Under the pieces are notes generated by a model. It did not search any database. It was not told the origin of the DNA and was given only the letters and a program-made list of their open reading frames with translations. The position numbers and the translations under genes are program-made. A stretch of 64,000 bases of DNA from Moraxellaceae bacterium (GTDB lineage: Bacteria > Pseudomonadota > Gammaproteobacteria > Pseudomonadales > Moraxellaceae): NCBI GenBank assembly GCA_024234595.1, contig JACKNZ010000012.1, positions 49,338 to 113,337 of the forward strand. The letters are read 5' to 3'. The stretch's first letter is position 1. The number at the start of each line of letters is the position of its first letter. Shown here piece by piece: positions 1 to 8,546 of the stretch.

Positions 1-759
1 TAACAATTTATGAGCTTGCTCTAGGCTAGCACATTCTAAAAAGACACAAGAACCTGTTCCTGTGAGCTTTCCTTTACCGTACTGTCGTAACCAAGACAGT
101 GCATTATCAACCGCAGGATATTGTGCTGTTACAACACTTTCGCAGTCATTTCGACCATCCTGCGCTTCGGAGGCCGCTACTTTAATCGGAGTCGAATCCC
201 TTGTCAACGCTGGATGGCAAAAAATTTCTCGAGTGCTTATTTTGCAATCAGGTCTGAGCACTAAGTAAGCATTTTGCGCTAAGTCTAAGGCAATGAGTTG
301 CTCGCCAATACCTTCTGCCCATGCACTACGACCAAAAATAAAAATAGGAACATCAGCACCTAAGTGAAGCCCCAGTTGTGATAATTGTGCTGCTTGCCAA
401 TCAAGCTTCCATAATACATTCAGTCCTAATAGTGTGGTGGCTGCATTAGACGAGCCACCTCCTAAACCTGCACCCATTGGGATTTTTTTGTGTAGAGTAA
501 TAGTCGCCCCGAATTTGCAGTTTGCTGCCTGCTGTAGTGACTTGGCAGCTTTAATAATTAAATTGTCATCATCAGCGACATCTGTTAAATCATGTTGCAA
601 TACAATAAGGCCATCTTGTCGTAGCTCAAAATCTAGTGTGTCACCGTAGTCCAAAAACTGAAAAATGGTTTGCAAATTGTGATAACCATCGGCACGACGA
701 CCTGTAATGCGTAACATTAAATTAAGTTTGGCGGGTGAGGGTAAAGAAAATTTATGCAT
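1..759 (-). CDS. ispE: 4-diphosphocytidyl-2-C-methyl-D-erythritol kinase (partial, 3' end outside window)
   Basis: IspE phosphorylates CDP-methylerythritol in the cytosolic MEP pathway of isoprenoid synthesis. Reading leftward from the ATG at 757-759, an open frame of 253 codons runs off the left edge. The N-terminus reads MHKFSLPSPAKLNLMLRI, typical of the family. The GHMP-kinase ATP loop PMGAGLGGGSSNA is at residues 94-106, and the C-terminal GHMP glycine motif GTGSCVF at about 234-240. Family members are about 280 residues, so roughly 25-30 are missing. It follows lolB by 13 bp on the same strand, the arrangement known in Pseudomonas. Identification is firm; the C-terminus cannot be assessed. 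Confidence 0.95.
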   Translation of the reverse strand, partial: MHKFSLPSPAKLNLMLRITGRRADGYHNLQTIFQFLDYGDTLDFELRQDGLIVLQHDLTDVADDDNLIIKAAKSLQQAANCKFGATITLHKKIPMGAGLGGGSSNAATTLLGLNVLWKLDWQAAQLSQLGLHLGADVPIFIFGRSAWAEGIGEQLIALDLAQNAYLVLRPDCKISTREIFCHPALTRDSTPIKVAASEAQDGRNDCESVVTAQYPAVDNALSWLRQYGKGKLTGTGSCVFLECASLEQAHKLL

Positions 760-772
760 GATGTTAAGGCGT

Positions 773-1399
773 TTAAGGGTTAAGTTGCCAGTCATTGATA
801 AGCACAGTCATGGTGGTATTGTTGCCTGTAATGACAATTTTTTGGGCGAGAGCTTGCTCTTGATGTTGCTGATATTGACTGTATTCAGCTCGCCAACCTT
901 GTTCTTGAAGGCTTAGTAACTGTTTCTGTGCATCATAGTTCAAAATGGCTTGTGGCGTGACTGCTTGACCTTGTAGCCAATATTGCAAATAAGACACTGG
1001 AGCAGACCAACCAAAAGCATTTTCAAATAACACTTCGGGTGAGTCAGCTTCCCATTCACCTTGATTATTTTGCATGGTCACTTGCTGTGGATTTCCGACA
1101 AAAACCGTACGCCCCTGTCCCAAAGGGCCTGTGAGCGTGACTTGATAGTCTTGGCCGTGCTGTTGCCATACAAAATAAACACTGCCACCTTTTTTCTTGC
1201 CATCACTGGTGAGTGTGCGGGCGGCAAATTTTCCTGTTGCTGTCCAAATTTGTTGTGGCAAAACGACGGTTGGCTGAGTGGCCGTTTGCTCTGATGTTTG
1301 ATTGACTATCGGTTCAAAGGCAGTATTGGGTATAAAAGCTTTGGGTTTGGTGGCACAGCCAGTCAGTAATAACACAACAATAATAGCGAAATTTCTCAT
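773..1399 (-). CDS. lolB: outer-membrane lipoprotein insertion protein LolB
   Basis: LolB receives lipoproteins from periplasmic LolA and inserts them in the outer membrane; it is itself a lipoprotein. The chosen ATG (1397-1399) overlaps the stop of the upstream TPR gene as ATGA and gives MRNFAIIVVLLLTGC, a compact signal peptide with lipobox LLTGC and lipidated Cys15. An in-frame ATG 15 bases further upstream (1414) is possible but has no visible Shine-Dalgarno sequence. The 208-residue length and the motif WTATGKFAARTL near the mature N-terminus fit LolB. Position between a TPR gene and ispE is the conserved Pseudomonadales order, which supports the call more than sequence alone. Confidence 0.9.
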   Translation of the reverse strand: MRNFAIIVVLLLTGCATKPKAFIPNTAFEPIVNQTSEQTATQPTVVLPQQIWTATGKFAARTLTSDGKKKGGSVYFVWQQHGQDYQVTLTGPLGQGRTVFVGNPQQVTMQNNQGEWEADSPEVLFENAFGWSAPVSYLQYWLQGQAVTPQAILNYDAQKQLLSLQEQGWRAEYSQYQQHQEQALAQKIVITGNNTTMTVLINDWQLNP

Positions 1400-3081
1400 G
1401 GTTTGTTTTCCCATAAGGCACGGTGTTTTAACACTTCTTCGCTGTTAGGGTTTTGTTTGAGCAGTTGTCGCCATGTATCAATCGCCTCTTTTTTGTAGCC
1501 AGATACCCATAAAATTTCAGCTAAATGCAAGCCAATTTCTTCATCCACAGAGGCCGCAAAGGCTTTTTTGATATAAGTAAGGGCTTCAAAGGTGTAGCCT
1601 TGTTTGTAAAGTAACCAACCAACACTGTCCATAATGGCAGGGTCAGTTGGACGGAGCTTAATGGCTGCACGTAATAATACATCGGCTTCTTTGAGGCGGT
1701 CGGTACGATTGGCAAGGGTGTAACCATAGGCATTAAGATAGCTGGGATTATTGGCATCACGTTTAAGTAATTCCAGCATATCGGTTTCGAATTGAATCAA
1801 ATTATCCCGTCTTTCAGCCAATAATGCGCGATTAAAGAGCAGATTATTATCCTGAGGATACTTTTTGACGGCATCTTCAAGGACATTATAAGCCTCCTCA
1901 AGTTGATGATTACTGCGTAAAACTTCGGCCTCTAGTGCGTATAGTGTACTGGCGATATCAGGATTACTTTGACGTGCTTCGTTAAATTGCGCCTTAACTT
2001 GTGCTTGACGTTGGTCTTTGAGTCGAAGCTGGGCTAACTCTGCCTGTGCATTAAGATAACGCTCGCCTTCTTGTATTTGACTGAGATAGATTTCGGCCTG
2101 AGACAAATTTTCTTGGCGTTTGGCAATCATGCCTAAATAGTAATAGGCTTCGTTAATATTGCTATTTAGCTCAATCAATCTTTTTAAACTAATAATTGCA
2201 TCGGTATCATGTTGATTATCATAAGATAATAATGCATGCATCAAGAGCATTTCGGTATTTTGAGGATTTTTTAACAGTAATTGTGTGAGCTTTTTTTCTG
2301 CGCCCTGATAGTCTTTGGTGCTAATCAGTGCCCGAATATAATGCATATTTAGTTGTGGGCTCTCGGGCTGTTTTTTCAATGCTTGTGTTAAGGATTGTAA
2401 GGCGAGGTTGTTTTGTTTATTGAGTGATAATAAACGGGCATGCAGTAGCACAGTAGGAATGCTGTGTGGATTTAACTTTTTCGCTTTTTCGATGACGCTA
2501 ATCGCTTGAGTAAGATTGCCATTTTCGCCCGTTAATAAGGCATGAGCGAACAATAAATGTGGGTTTTTGGGGTAGGTTTTTTCAAGGGCAATCAGCGCAT
2601 TAAGTAATTGCTGGCGTTGTTCAGGATTGTTGGGGTAAGCACTCAAAAATAAATTTTCTAACTCAGCTTCTGGCTCAAGTATCAATAGTTTGTCAATGGC
2701 GGTCATTGCTTGGGCAAAGTTTTGGGTTTTGAGTGAGTGATAAGCTAATTGATGAAATGCTTTACTCTGTTGAGGAAAAAGCGTTGACCATTGTTTGCTT
2801 AGAGGCAGTGCCGCTTGAGTGTCCTGCAAAAAGTTAGCAATTTGTAATGCACGTTCAATGACTTGCTCATCTTGGGTGTTTTGTGCTTGTTGACTGTATT
2901 CTTGAAGCGCGATGCTGGTTTGTCCGCGTTGTAAGGCAATCTCTGCCAATAGTATTTTGTATAAACTATCATAGCTAAAATTAGCGGCGTTTTGTGAAGG
3001 GCTATTGGCAACACTAGGGCTTGTGCCAAGTGCATATAGACTGATTGCTAAAATATAAGGTATTGCGGCAATGGTTTTCAT
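1396..3081 (-). CDS. periplasmic/secreted tetratricopeptide-repeat protein
   Basis: The protein is 561 residues from the ATG at 3081, chosen because it gives a signal peptide (MKTIAAIPYILAISLYALG followed by TSPSVANS). An upstream in-frame ATG at 3138 would add 19 residues. The rest is almost wholly helical TPR-like repeats, with recurring A-x3-L..A and NP signatures, for example LEPEAELENLFLSAYPNNPE and LNPHSIPTVLLHARLLSLNK. The last repeats (LHLAEILWVSGYKKEAIDTW) resemble the Pseudomonas gene that sits in the same place between hemA and lolB. It probably acts as an envelope scaffold; no enzymatic motif is visible. It is translationally coupled to lolB by a 4-bp overlap and divergent from hemA. 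Confidence 0.85.
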   Translation of the reverse strand: MKTIAAIPYILAISLYALGTSPSVANSPSQNAANFSYDSLYKILLAEIALQRGQTSIALQEYSQQAQNTQDEQVIERALQIANFLQDTQAALPLSKQWSTLFPQQSKAFHQLAYHSLKTQNFAQAMTAIDKLLILEPEAELENLFLSAYPNNPEQRQQLLNALIALEKTYPKNPHLLFAHALLTGENGNLTQAISVIEKAKKLNPHSIPTVLLHARLLSLNKQNNLALQSLTQALKKQPESPQLNMHYIRALISTKDYQGAEKKLTQLLLKNPQNTEMLLMHALLSYDNQHDTDAIISLKRLIELNSNINEAYYYLGMIAKRQENLSQAEIYLSQIQEGERYLNAQAELAQLRLKDQRQAQVKAQFNEARQSNPDIASTLYALEAEVLRSNHQLEEAYNVLEDAVKKYPQDNNLLFNRALLAERRDNLIQFETDMLELLKRDANNPSYLNAYGYTLANRTDRLKEADVLLRAAIKLRPTDPAIMDSVGWLLYKQGYTFEALTYIKKAFAASVDEEIGLHLAEILWVSGYKKEAIDTWRQLLKQNPNSEEVLKHRALWENKP

Positions 3082-3235
3082 AATAACGAATAAAACACTC
3101 AATTTAAAAAAACTGACCTCAATTAGTGTCGCAAGCAATTTGACTAAAGTCGAGTAGTGACTTTGTAATCTGTTTGAAAAAAAATGCTATTTCGCGCACA
3201 ATACGCACCCCCTAGCTAATCAAAGTTTCCCCTTT

Positions 3236-4489
3236 ATGGGTTTTATTGCGCTCGGTATTAACCATAAGACGGCTTCCGTTGATTTGCGTGAAAAAGTCGC
3301 CTTTTTGCCAGAATCTTTGCCGCATTCACTACAAACAGTGTGTGCGCGTACAGGCATATCCGAATTGGCGATAGTTTCTACCTGCAACCGTACCGAGTTT
3401 TATACCGTCGCTGAGCAGATTGAGCCATTGTTAGTGTGGTTGAGCCAAGAGCGACAAATTGCCAGTCATGAACTTAAACAATCTTTGTATCACCATCAAG
3501 AGCAACAAGCGGTACGGCATTTAATGCGAGTCGCGTCAGGCTTAGACTCAATGGTATTGGGTGAGCCGCAGATTTTTGGCCAAGTAAAAATGGCTTATCA
3601 GCACGCGCAACAAGCTGGCACGGTAGGGCAGCAATTAGAGCGTGTTTTTCAACAAACATTTGCAGCTGTTAAACGTGTACGTACCGAAACCGCGATTGGT
3701 GCTAATCCAGTCTCTATTGGTTTTGCAGCGGTGCAATTAGCTAAACAAATTTTTACCGACCTAACCAAAGCCAATGCCTTATTAGTAGGGGCGGGTGAAA
3801 TGATTAGTTTGGTAGCCAAACATCTTAAAGAACAAGGTATAAAACATATCACCATTGCTAATCGTAGCTTAGAACGTGCCGATGCCTTAGCGATAGAGCT
3901 GGGTGGTGCTAAAACGGTGTTATTATCTGACCTAGCAGATGTGATTCATCATGCTGATATTGTGATTAGTTGTACTGGCAGTCAATTACCGATTATTGGT
4001 AAGGGCATGGTAGAGCGTGCTTTAAAAAAACGTCGCTATCAGCCTATTTTTATGGTGGATATTGCCGTTCCGCGTGATATTGAACCACAAGTTGATGATT
4101 TAGAAGATGTTTATTTATATACGGTTGATGATTTAGAAAACACCATCGAAGAAAATCGTCGCTCACGTCAGCAAGCCGCGCAACAAGCCGAGCAATTGAT
4201 TGAGCAATGCACCTTGCAATTTGCCCAAGACCAACGTGCGCAGGCAGCCAACGGTTTGGTAGTTGCCTATCGTCAACAAGTGGAGCAGTTGCGACTTGCC
4301 GAGCTGCTTAAAGCGCAGCAATTATTAGCACAAGGTGGTAATCCACATGAGGTATTAGAACGATTGTCGCGTAATTTAGCCAATAAATTGATGCACGCCC
4401 CTAGTGTGCAACTCAAGCAAGCCGCGGCTAATAATGCACAAGATAAATTGTTATGGGCAGCTGATTTATTGGGCATTGAAAAGCACTAA
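3236..4489 (+). CDS. hemA: glutamyl-tRNA reductase
   Basis: HemA reduces glutamyl-tRNA(Glu) with NADPH to glutamate-1-semialdehyde, the first committed step of C5-pathway tetrapyrrole synthesis. The protein is 417 residues, the normal length. The N-terminus GINHKTASVDLREKVAF and the catalytic cysteine in STCNRTEFY (Cys50) are intact. The NADPH fold follows (LLVGAGEMISLVAKHL, about residues 182-197), with SCTGSQLPII and VDIAVPRDIEPQV after it, and a helical dimerisation tail. It is followed by prfA as in Pseudomonas and E. coli. It is divergent from the TPR-lolB-ispE block, with 154 bp between the starts for both promoters. Confidence 0.98.
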   Translation: MGFIALGINHKTASVDLREKVAFLPESLPHSLQTVCARTGISELAIVSTCNRTEFYTVAEQIEPLLVWLSQERQIASHELKQSLYHHQEQQAVRHLMRVASGLDSMVLGEPQIFGQVKMAYQHAQQAGTVGQQLERVFQQTFAAVKRVRTETAIGANPVSIGFAAVQLAKQIFTDLTKANALLVGAGEMISLVAKHLKEQGIKHITIANRSLERADALAIELGGAKTVLLSDLADVIHHADIVISCTGSQLPIIGKGMVERALKKRRYQPIFMVDIAVPRDIEPQVDDLEDVYLYTVDDLENTIEENRRSRQQAAQQAEQLIEQCTLQFAQDQRAQAANGLVVAYRQQVEQLRLAELLKAQQLLAQGGNPHEVLERLSRNLANKLMHAPSVQLKQAAANNAQDKLLWAADLLGIEKH

Positions 4490-4532
4490 AGCCGAGTTAG
4501 TGCCATTCTCGTTTAGTTTTTATATCGCAATC

Positions 4533-4545
4533 TATACACTCCCTA
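4533..4545 (+). repeat. 13-mer TATACACTCCCTA, copy 1
   Basis: This exact 13-mer lies in the hemA-prfA gap, just upstream of prfA. The same word recurs at 40805, 62262 and 62598, always on the plus strand. Four copies in 64 kb is far above chance for one specific 13-mer. Function is unknown. Confidence 0.6.
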
Positions 4546-4585
4546 ATATAATTAGAGGGTCATGCAAAAGTATTTTGAGTCAATT

Positions 4586-5668
4586 ATGAAAGCATCTATC
4601 CGTAGTCGTTTAGAACAACTCTGCGAACGTTATGAAGAAGTCACTGCTTTGTTATCAGACAGTGCAACCATTAGCGATAACGATAAGTTTCGTAAATTAT
4701 CACGCGAACATAGCGAGTTGGGCGAAATTACCCAAGTATGGCAAGCATTTTGCCAAGCAGAGCAAGATTTAGCCACCGCTCAAGAAATGAAGTCCGACCC
4801 TGAGTTTAAAGAAATTGCCGAAGAAGAAATTGATGCCGCATTAAAACGCATTGATGAATTAACAGAACAGCTTAATGTGTTGATGATTCCTAAAGACCCC
4901 AATGATACTTGTCCTGTGTATTTGGAGGTCAGGGCAGGAACAGGTGGCGATGAAGCGGCAATTTTTGCGGGCGATTTATTTAGAATGTATTCGCGATTTG
5001 CTGAGCGAAAAGGTTGGCAAGTAGAAGTTATTTCTTGCAATGAGGGTGAGCATGGCGGCTACAAAGAGGTGATTAGCCGTGTTAGTGGTGAAGGGGTATA
5101 TGGCACGCTCAAATTTGAGTCGGGTGCACATCGTGTACAACGTGTGCCCGAAACCGAGTCACAAGGTCGAGTACATACGTCTGCTTGTACGGTAGCGGTC
5201 ATGCCAGAACCTGAGGAACAAGCTGCAATCGAAATCAATCCAGCCGATTTGCGCGTTGACACCTATCGTTCCAGTGGTGCAGGTGGTCAGCATATTAACA
5301 AAACGGATTCTGCTATTCGGATTACCCATATTCCAACAGGTATTGTAGTTGAGTGTCAGGATGAGCGTTCGCAACATAAAAATCGTGCTAAAGCCATGAG
5401 TTGGTTAGCGGCTAAATTAGAGTCTCGTCAGCGTGAAGCTCAGCAACAAGCAACGGCCAATATGCGACGTGATTTGGTGGGTAGTGGTGACCGTTCGGAG
5501 CGGATTCGAACCTATAATTTTCCACAAGGACGATTAACTGACCATCGTATCAATTTAACCTTGTATCGCTTAGATGCAGTAATGGAAGGTGATTTAACGG
5601 AAGTGGTTGAAGCCTTAGCACGTGAGCATCAAGCTGACCAGTTGGCGGCATTGGCGAATGATGAGTAA
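4586..5668 (+). CDS. prfA: peptide chain release factor 1
   Basis: RF1 terminates translation at UAA and UAG. The start at 4586 (MKASIRSRLEQL) gives 360 residues, the E. coli length, and places the GGQ peptidyl-hydrolysis motif at 233-235 (GAGGQHINKTDSAIRI). An ATG at 4562 would add eight residues, but its purine-rich stretch lies only two bases away, too close to serve as a ribosome site. The stop-codon recognition tripeptide of the PxT type is PET, in VPETESQGRVHTSACT. No prmC follows; the gene is followed directly by a miniature inverted-repeat element. Confidence 0.97.
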   Translation: MKASIRSRLEQLCERYEEVTALLSDSATISDNDKFRKLSREHSELGEITQVWQAFCQAEQDLATAQEMKSDPEFKEIAEEEIDAALKRIDELTEQLNVLMIPKDPNDTCPVYLEVRAGTGGDEAAIFAGDLFRMYSRFAERKGWQVEVISCNEGEHGGYKEVISRVSGEGVYGTLKFESGAHRVQRVPETESQGRVHTSACTVAVMPEPEEQAAIEINPADLRVDTYRSSGAGGQHINKTDSAIRITHIPTGIVVECQDERSQHKNRAKAMSWLAAKLESRQREAQQQATANMRRDLVGSGDRSERIRTYNFPQGRLTDHRINLTLYRLDAVMEGDLTEVVEALAREHQADQLAALANDE

Positions 5669-5677
5669 GCTCTATGT

Positions 5678-5821
5678 TAGGACTTACGCGGTTATCGCTT
5701 ATTTGTTCGTTAAATCCCCCTTAGTCCCCCTTTGAAAAAGGGGGAAACTCCCTCCTTTTGTAAAGGAGGGTTGGGGAGGATTCACAAAACGCGCTAATTT
5801 CGGTGAAATGCGTAAGTCCTG
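5678..5821. mobile_element. miniature inverted-repeat element, copy A (144 bp, REP-type centre)
   Basis: The ends are TAGGACTTACGC and GCGTAAGTCCTG, an imperfect terminal inverted repeat. Flanks are ATGT at 5674-5677 and ATGT at 5822-5825, a 4-bp direct repeat as left by transposition. Shared inner arms read GGTTATCGCTTATTTG on the left and ACGCGCTAATTTCGG on the right. The centre (about 5715-5783) is C/G-rich palindromic DNA, with CCCCCTTTGAAAAAGGGGG and CCCTCCTTTTGTAAAGGAGGG. There is no coding capacity, so any mobility would need a transposase encoded elsewhere. It sits between the convergent genes prfA and the MaoC-like hydratase. Confidence 0.75.
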
Positions 5822-5866
5822 ATGTGTATTTAAGGCCGCACGATAACGCGGCCAAATTTTCCGCAA

Positions 5867-6736
5867 TTATAAAGCCTTAATCGTGCCTGCAACATGAGGT
5901 TTGCCAGATTTGGCATCCATCACATTAAATTCAGTCACTGACTCAGTTGTCATCGTTTGAAAGCCAACTTTTGCAGGTAATAAGACTGGTAATTTAAACT
6001 GTACATCCACTTCAAAAGCGTCAGGTAAACGACCTTCATACATGCTTAAACATTTGGCTTTAGTCCACATGCCATGAGCAATTGCGCGTGGGAAACCAAA
6101 TAATTTAGCGGTAAAGTCGTATAAATGAATGGGATTGCTATCGCCCGAAACAGCCGCATAACGACGACCAATATCACTCGGAATCGTCCAGAAAGCATTA
6201 AAGCTTGGCACACTGGGCTTGGCTTTTTCTTTGCTGGCTTCTGGTTTAGCAGCACCTTCAGCAGATTTAACGGCTTGACGGAATAAGTAAATAGTTTCTT
6301 CTGACCAAACCACTTCATTACCCACATAAACATCAGCTAATAACGTAAATTGTTGGCCTTTGTCGTGTGGCTTTAACTCACCAAAACGGCAAGTAATATT
6401 AACTTTTTCACAGGCTTTGACAGGACGAAGCTGGGTGATTTTGTTAGCAATATGTACTAAACCTAACATGGGGAAAGGAAAGCTTTCTTCAACCATTAAT
6501 GCCATTTGTAAAGGCATAACTAACATGTGTAAGTAGGTTGGTGCTAAGATGTCACTTTGGGTAAAGCCACAAACGGTGTTGTAGTCATTCACATGTTGAC
6601 GATCAATGCTAACGGCATTTAAGGTCAAGCTCAGGTCTGGTAATTGCTTAGATGTTTTCTTTTTTAAGCTATTGGCTAAGACTTTTGGGTACATAGCAAA
6701 GCTGGATGGTAATTTGGCCATGTTACGCGCTGGCAT
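5867..6736 (-). CDS. MaoC-family (R)-3-hydroxyacyl-thioester dehydratase (HtdX-like)
   Basis: Double-hotdog (R)-specific enoyl-CoA/ACP hydratase, 289 residues. The hydratase-2 signature is in the C-terminal half: SGDSNPIHLYDFTAKLFGF, with catalytic Asp199 and His204, then RAIAHGMW. The N-terminal hotdog lacks this signature, as in other two-domain members. A low-complexity linker rich in A/K/E/P (about 157-176) joins the halves. The start is supported by AAGGGG eight bases upstream. It is downstream of the FabG-like gene on the same strand, 105 bp away, with a REP-like palindrome in the gap. The pair corresponds to mycobacterial fabG4-htdX. Substrate chain length cannot be read from sequence. 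Confidence 0.85.
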   Translation of the reverse strand: MPARNMAKLPSSFAMYPKVLANSLKKKTSKQLPDLSLTLNAVSIDRQHVNDYNTVCGFTQSDILAPTYLHMLVMPLQMALMVEESFPFPMLGLVHIANKITQLRPVKACEKVNITCRFGELKPHDKGQQFTLLADVYVGNEVVWSEETIYLFRQAVKSAEGAAKPEASKEKAKPSVPSFNAFWTIPSDIGRRYAAVSGDSNPIHLYDFTAKLFGFPRAIAHGMWTKAKCLSMYEGRLPDAFEVDVQFKLPVLLPAKVGFQTMTTESVTEFNVMDAKSGKPHVAGTIKAL

Positions 6737-6770
6737 AATTATCCCCTTTAAAGGTTAATATGTTTAGCTA

Positions 6771-6840
6771 ACCCTTCGACTTCGCTCAGGGAACTTTTGT
6801 CACCAAATCAGCGAAGTCGGGGTAGTTGAGCGAAGTCGAA
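6771..6840. repeat. REP-like palindrome (CTTCGAC...GCTCAGGG family), copy 1
   Basis: CCCTTCGACTTCGCTCAGGG is followed by a spacer and then TTGAGCGAAGTCGAA in reverse complement. The repeat ends one base from the stop codon of the FabG-like gene. Related copies are at 9891-9948, 61677-61700 and 62470-62532. It may form an mRNA hairpin between the two genes of this operon. Confidence 0.65.
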
Positions 6841-6841
6841 A

Positions 6842-8239
6842 CTAAGCACCAATCAAACTTTGACCACAAACACGTACCACGTTGCCAATTACGCCAGCAG
6901 AGGCTGGGTTGGCATACCAAGCAATGGCTTCAGCTACATCAACAGGTTGACCACCTTGAGACATAGAATTCATGCGGCGGCCAGCTTCACGAATAGCTAA
7001 AGGAATGGCAGCAGTCATTTGTGTTTCAATAAAACCGGGTGCAACTGCATTAATGGTAATCCCTTGTGCTTTTAAGACTGGAGCCATGGATTGAACCATA
7101 CCAATCACGCCTGCTTTAGACATTGCGTAGTTGGTTTGACCTAAGTTACCTGCAATACCACTGATTGACGAAACACAAACCACACGACCATTAGCGTTAA
7201 TTACATTGTTAGCTAATAAAGCGTCATTGATGCGCTCTTCGCTAGACAAGTTGATGTTCATGACTAAGTTCCATTGTTGTGGAGTCATGTTAGCTAAGGT
7301 TTTGTCACGTGTTACGCCTGCATTGTGAACAATGATGTCTAAGCCTTTGTCTTTACAGAAATCAACGATTTTTTGTGGGGCTTCAGCCGCAGTAATGTCT
7401 AAACCTAAAACAGAACCGCCTAAACGACCAGCAACACGTTGTAAATCGGCTTCTTGAGCAGGAATGTCCAAGCAAATCACGTGTGCGCCATCACGGGCTA
7501 AAACTTCAGCAATCGCTTCACCAATACCACGGCTAGCACCCGTGACTAAGGCTGTTTTGCCAGCTAAAGGCTTTTTCCAATCAATATTAACTTGTGTGTC
7601 GCTGGCACTGATGCGAACAACTTGCGCAGAAACATAAGCAGATTTTGCTGATAAGAAGAAACGTAATGTTGATTCAACTTGGTTTTCAGCATTGGGGGCA
7701 ACATACACTAATTGTGCGGTCATTGCTTTTTTGAATTCTTTAGCAACAGCGCGTACAAAGCCTTCTAATGCACGTTGAGCAGTGGCTTGTTTTGGATCTG
7801 TGCAGCTTTCTGGTGTGCGACCTAAAATCACCACACGACCACAGTTTTGCAATTGGCGTGCGATAGGATTAAAGAAATTATACACTTCAATTAATTGTTC
7901 GCTGTTTTTTACGCCAGAAGCATCAAACACAAAAGCCTTGAATTTAAATTCTTTATCTTCAATATTGTGGCTACGTAAAGATAAACCAGCTTCAGAGGCA
8001 GCAGTTTGGTGAATAAAGTCTTGCTTGCCTGCATAAGCTTCGGCATGAATGTTTTTTAATACACGAGCAATAGGCGCAACTAATTCAGCATTAGGGGCAG
8101 CACCCAATAATACCGCACCACTCACTAAGGGTTTATTGGCATCATAACGCTCTAAAACCAAAGGGGCAGGTAAGCCTAAGTTACGCGTTAATAAACGGCC
8201 AATGGGAGAATTTGCAAATAACTGATAACGGTCACTCAT
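6842..8239 (-). CDS. long-form 3-oxoacyl-(ACP/CoA) reductase, FabG4-like
   Basis: An SDR ketoreductase that should reduce 3-oxoacyl thioesters with NAD(P)H. The start at 8239 (MSDRYQLFANSP) has AAAGGAAACCACC directly before it and gives 465 residues. Residues 1-220 form the N-terminal flavodoxin-like extension that separates this high-molecular-weight type from standard FabG of about 245 residues. The SDR domain begins at about 226: cofactor loop TGASRGIG (233-240), NNAG-equivalent HNAG (305-308), Ser358, Tyr371 and Lys375 in SSISGIAG and YAMSK. It lies immediately upstream of the MaoC hydratase and is divergent from the thiolase at 8547. Confidence 0.88.
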   Translation of the reverse strand: MSDRYQLFANSPIGRLLTRNLGLPAPLVLERYDANKPLVSGAVLLGAAPNAELVAPIARVLKNIHAEAYAGKQDFIHQTAASEAGLSLRSHNIEDKEFKFKAFVFDASGVKNSEQLIEVYNFFNPIARQLQNCGRVVILGRTPESCTDPKQATAQRALEGFVRAVAKEFKKAMTAQLVYVAPNAENQVESTLRFFLSAKSAYVSAQVVRISASDTQVNIDWKKPLAGKTALVTGASRGIGEAIAEVLARDGAHVICLDIPAQEADLQRVAGRLGGSVLGLDITAAEAPQKIVDFCKDKGLDIIVHNAGVTRDKTLANMTPQQWNLVMNINLSSEERINDALLANNVINANGRVVCVSSISGIAGNLGQTNYAMSKAGVIGMVQSMAPVLKAQGITINAVAPGFIETQMTAAIPLAIREAGRRMNSMSQGGQPVDVAEAIAWYANPASAGVIGNVVRVCGQSLIGA

Positions 8240-8546
8240 GGTGGTTTCCTTTGCTGCTAAGGTTAAGAGAGTTCTGCGTTTTTGGCGCAAAAGTCAATCA
8301 CAATAAATTTAGGCCGAGAGATTAGGGCAAAAATTGCCATTTGGCGAGAGTTATACACCAAAAAACTAAAATCTTGGCTTTTTACTCAATACAGACTAAC
8401 AAAATGTATTTCTGAGTACATTCGCTTTGTGGCAGACTACGCCACGCGCTAAAGCCAATGTAAATTGTTGAGTTTATGTTAGTTTGACATCATCCATAAA
8501 GAGTTGAAAAAGGCTCTGTAAAAACCACCCATTTGGAGTAGAAAAA
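8240..8546. other. divergent intergenic region between FabG4-like and thiolase genes
   Basis: This 307-bp region holds the two opposing start regions. It is AT-rich in the middle, with TTTTTACTCAATACAG and AAAATGTATTTCTGAG. I see no convincing -35/-10 pair, operator palindrome or small ORF. A lipid-responsive regulator site could be here, but none is recognisable. Confidence 0.4.

Noticed and set aside
62..916. Plus-strand open frames of about 70 codons opposite ispE and lolB
   Set aside because: They lie antisense to well-supported genes and have no domain features or ribosome sites.
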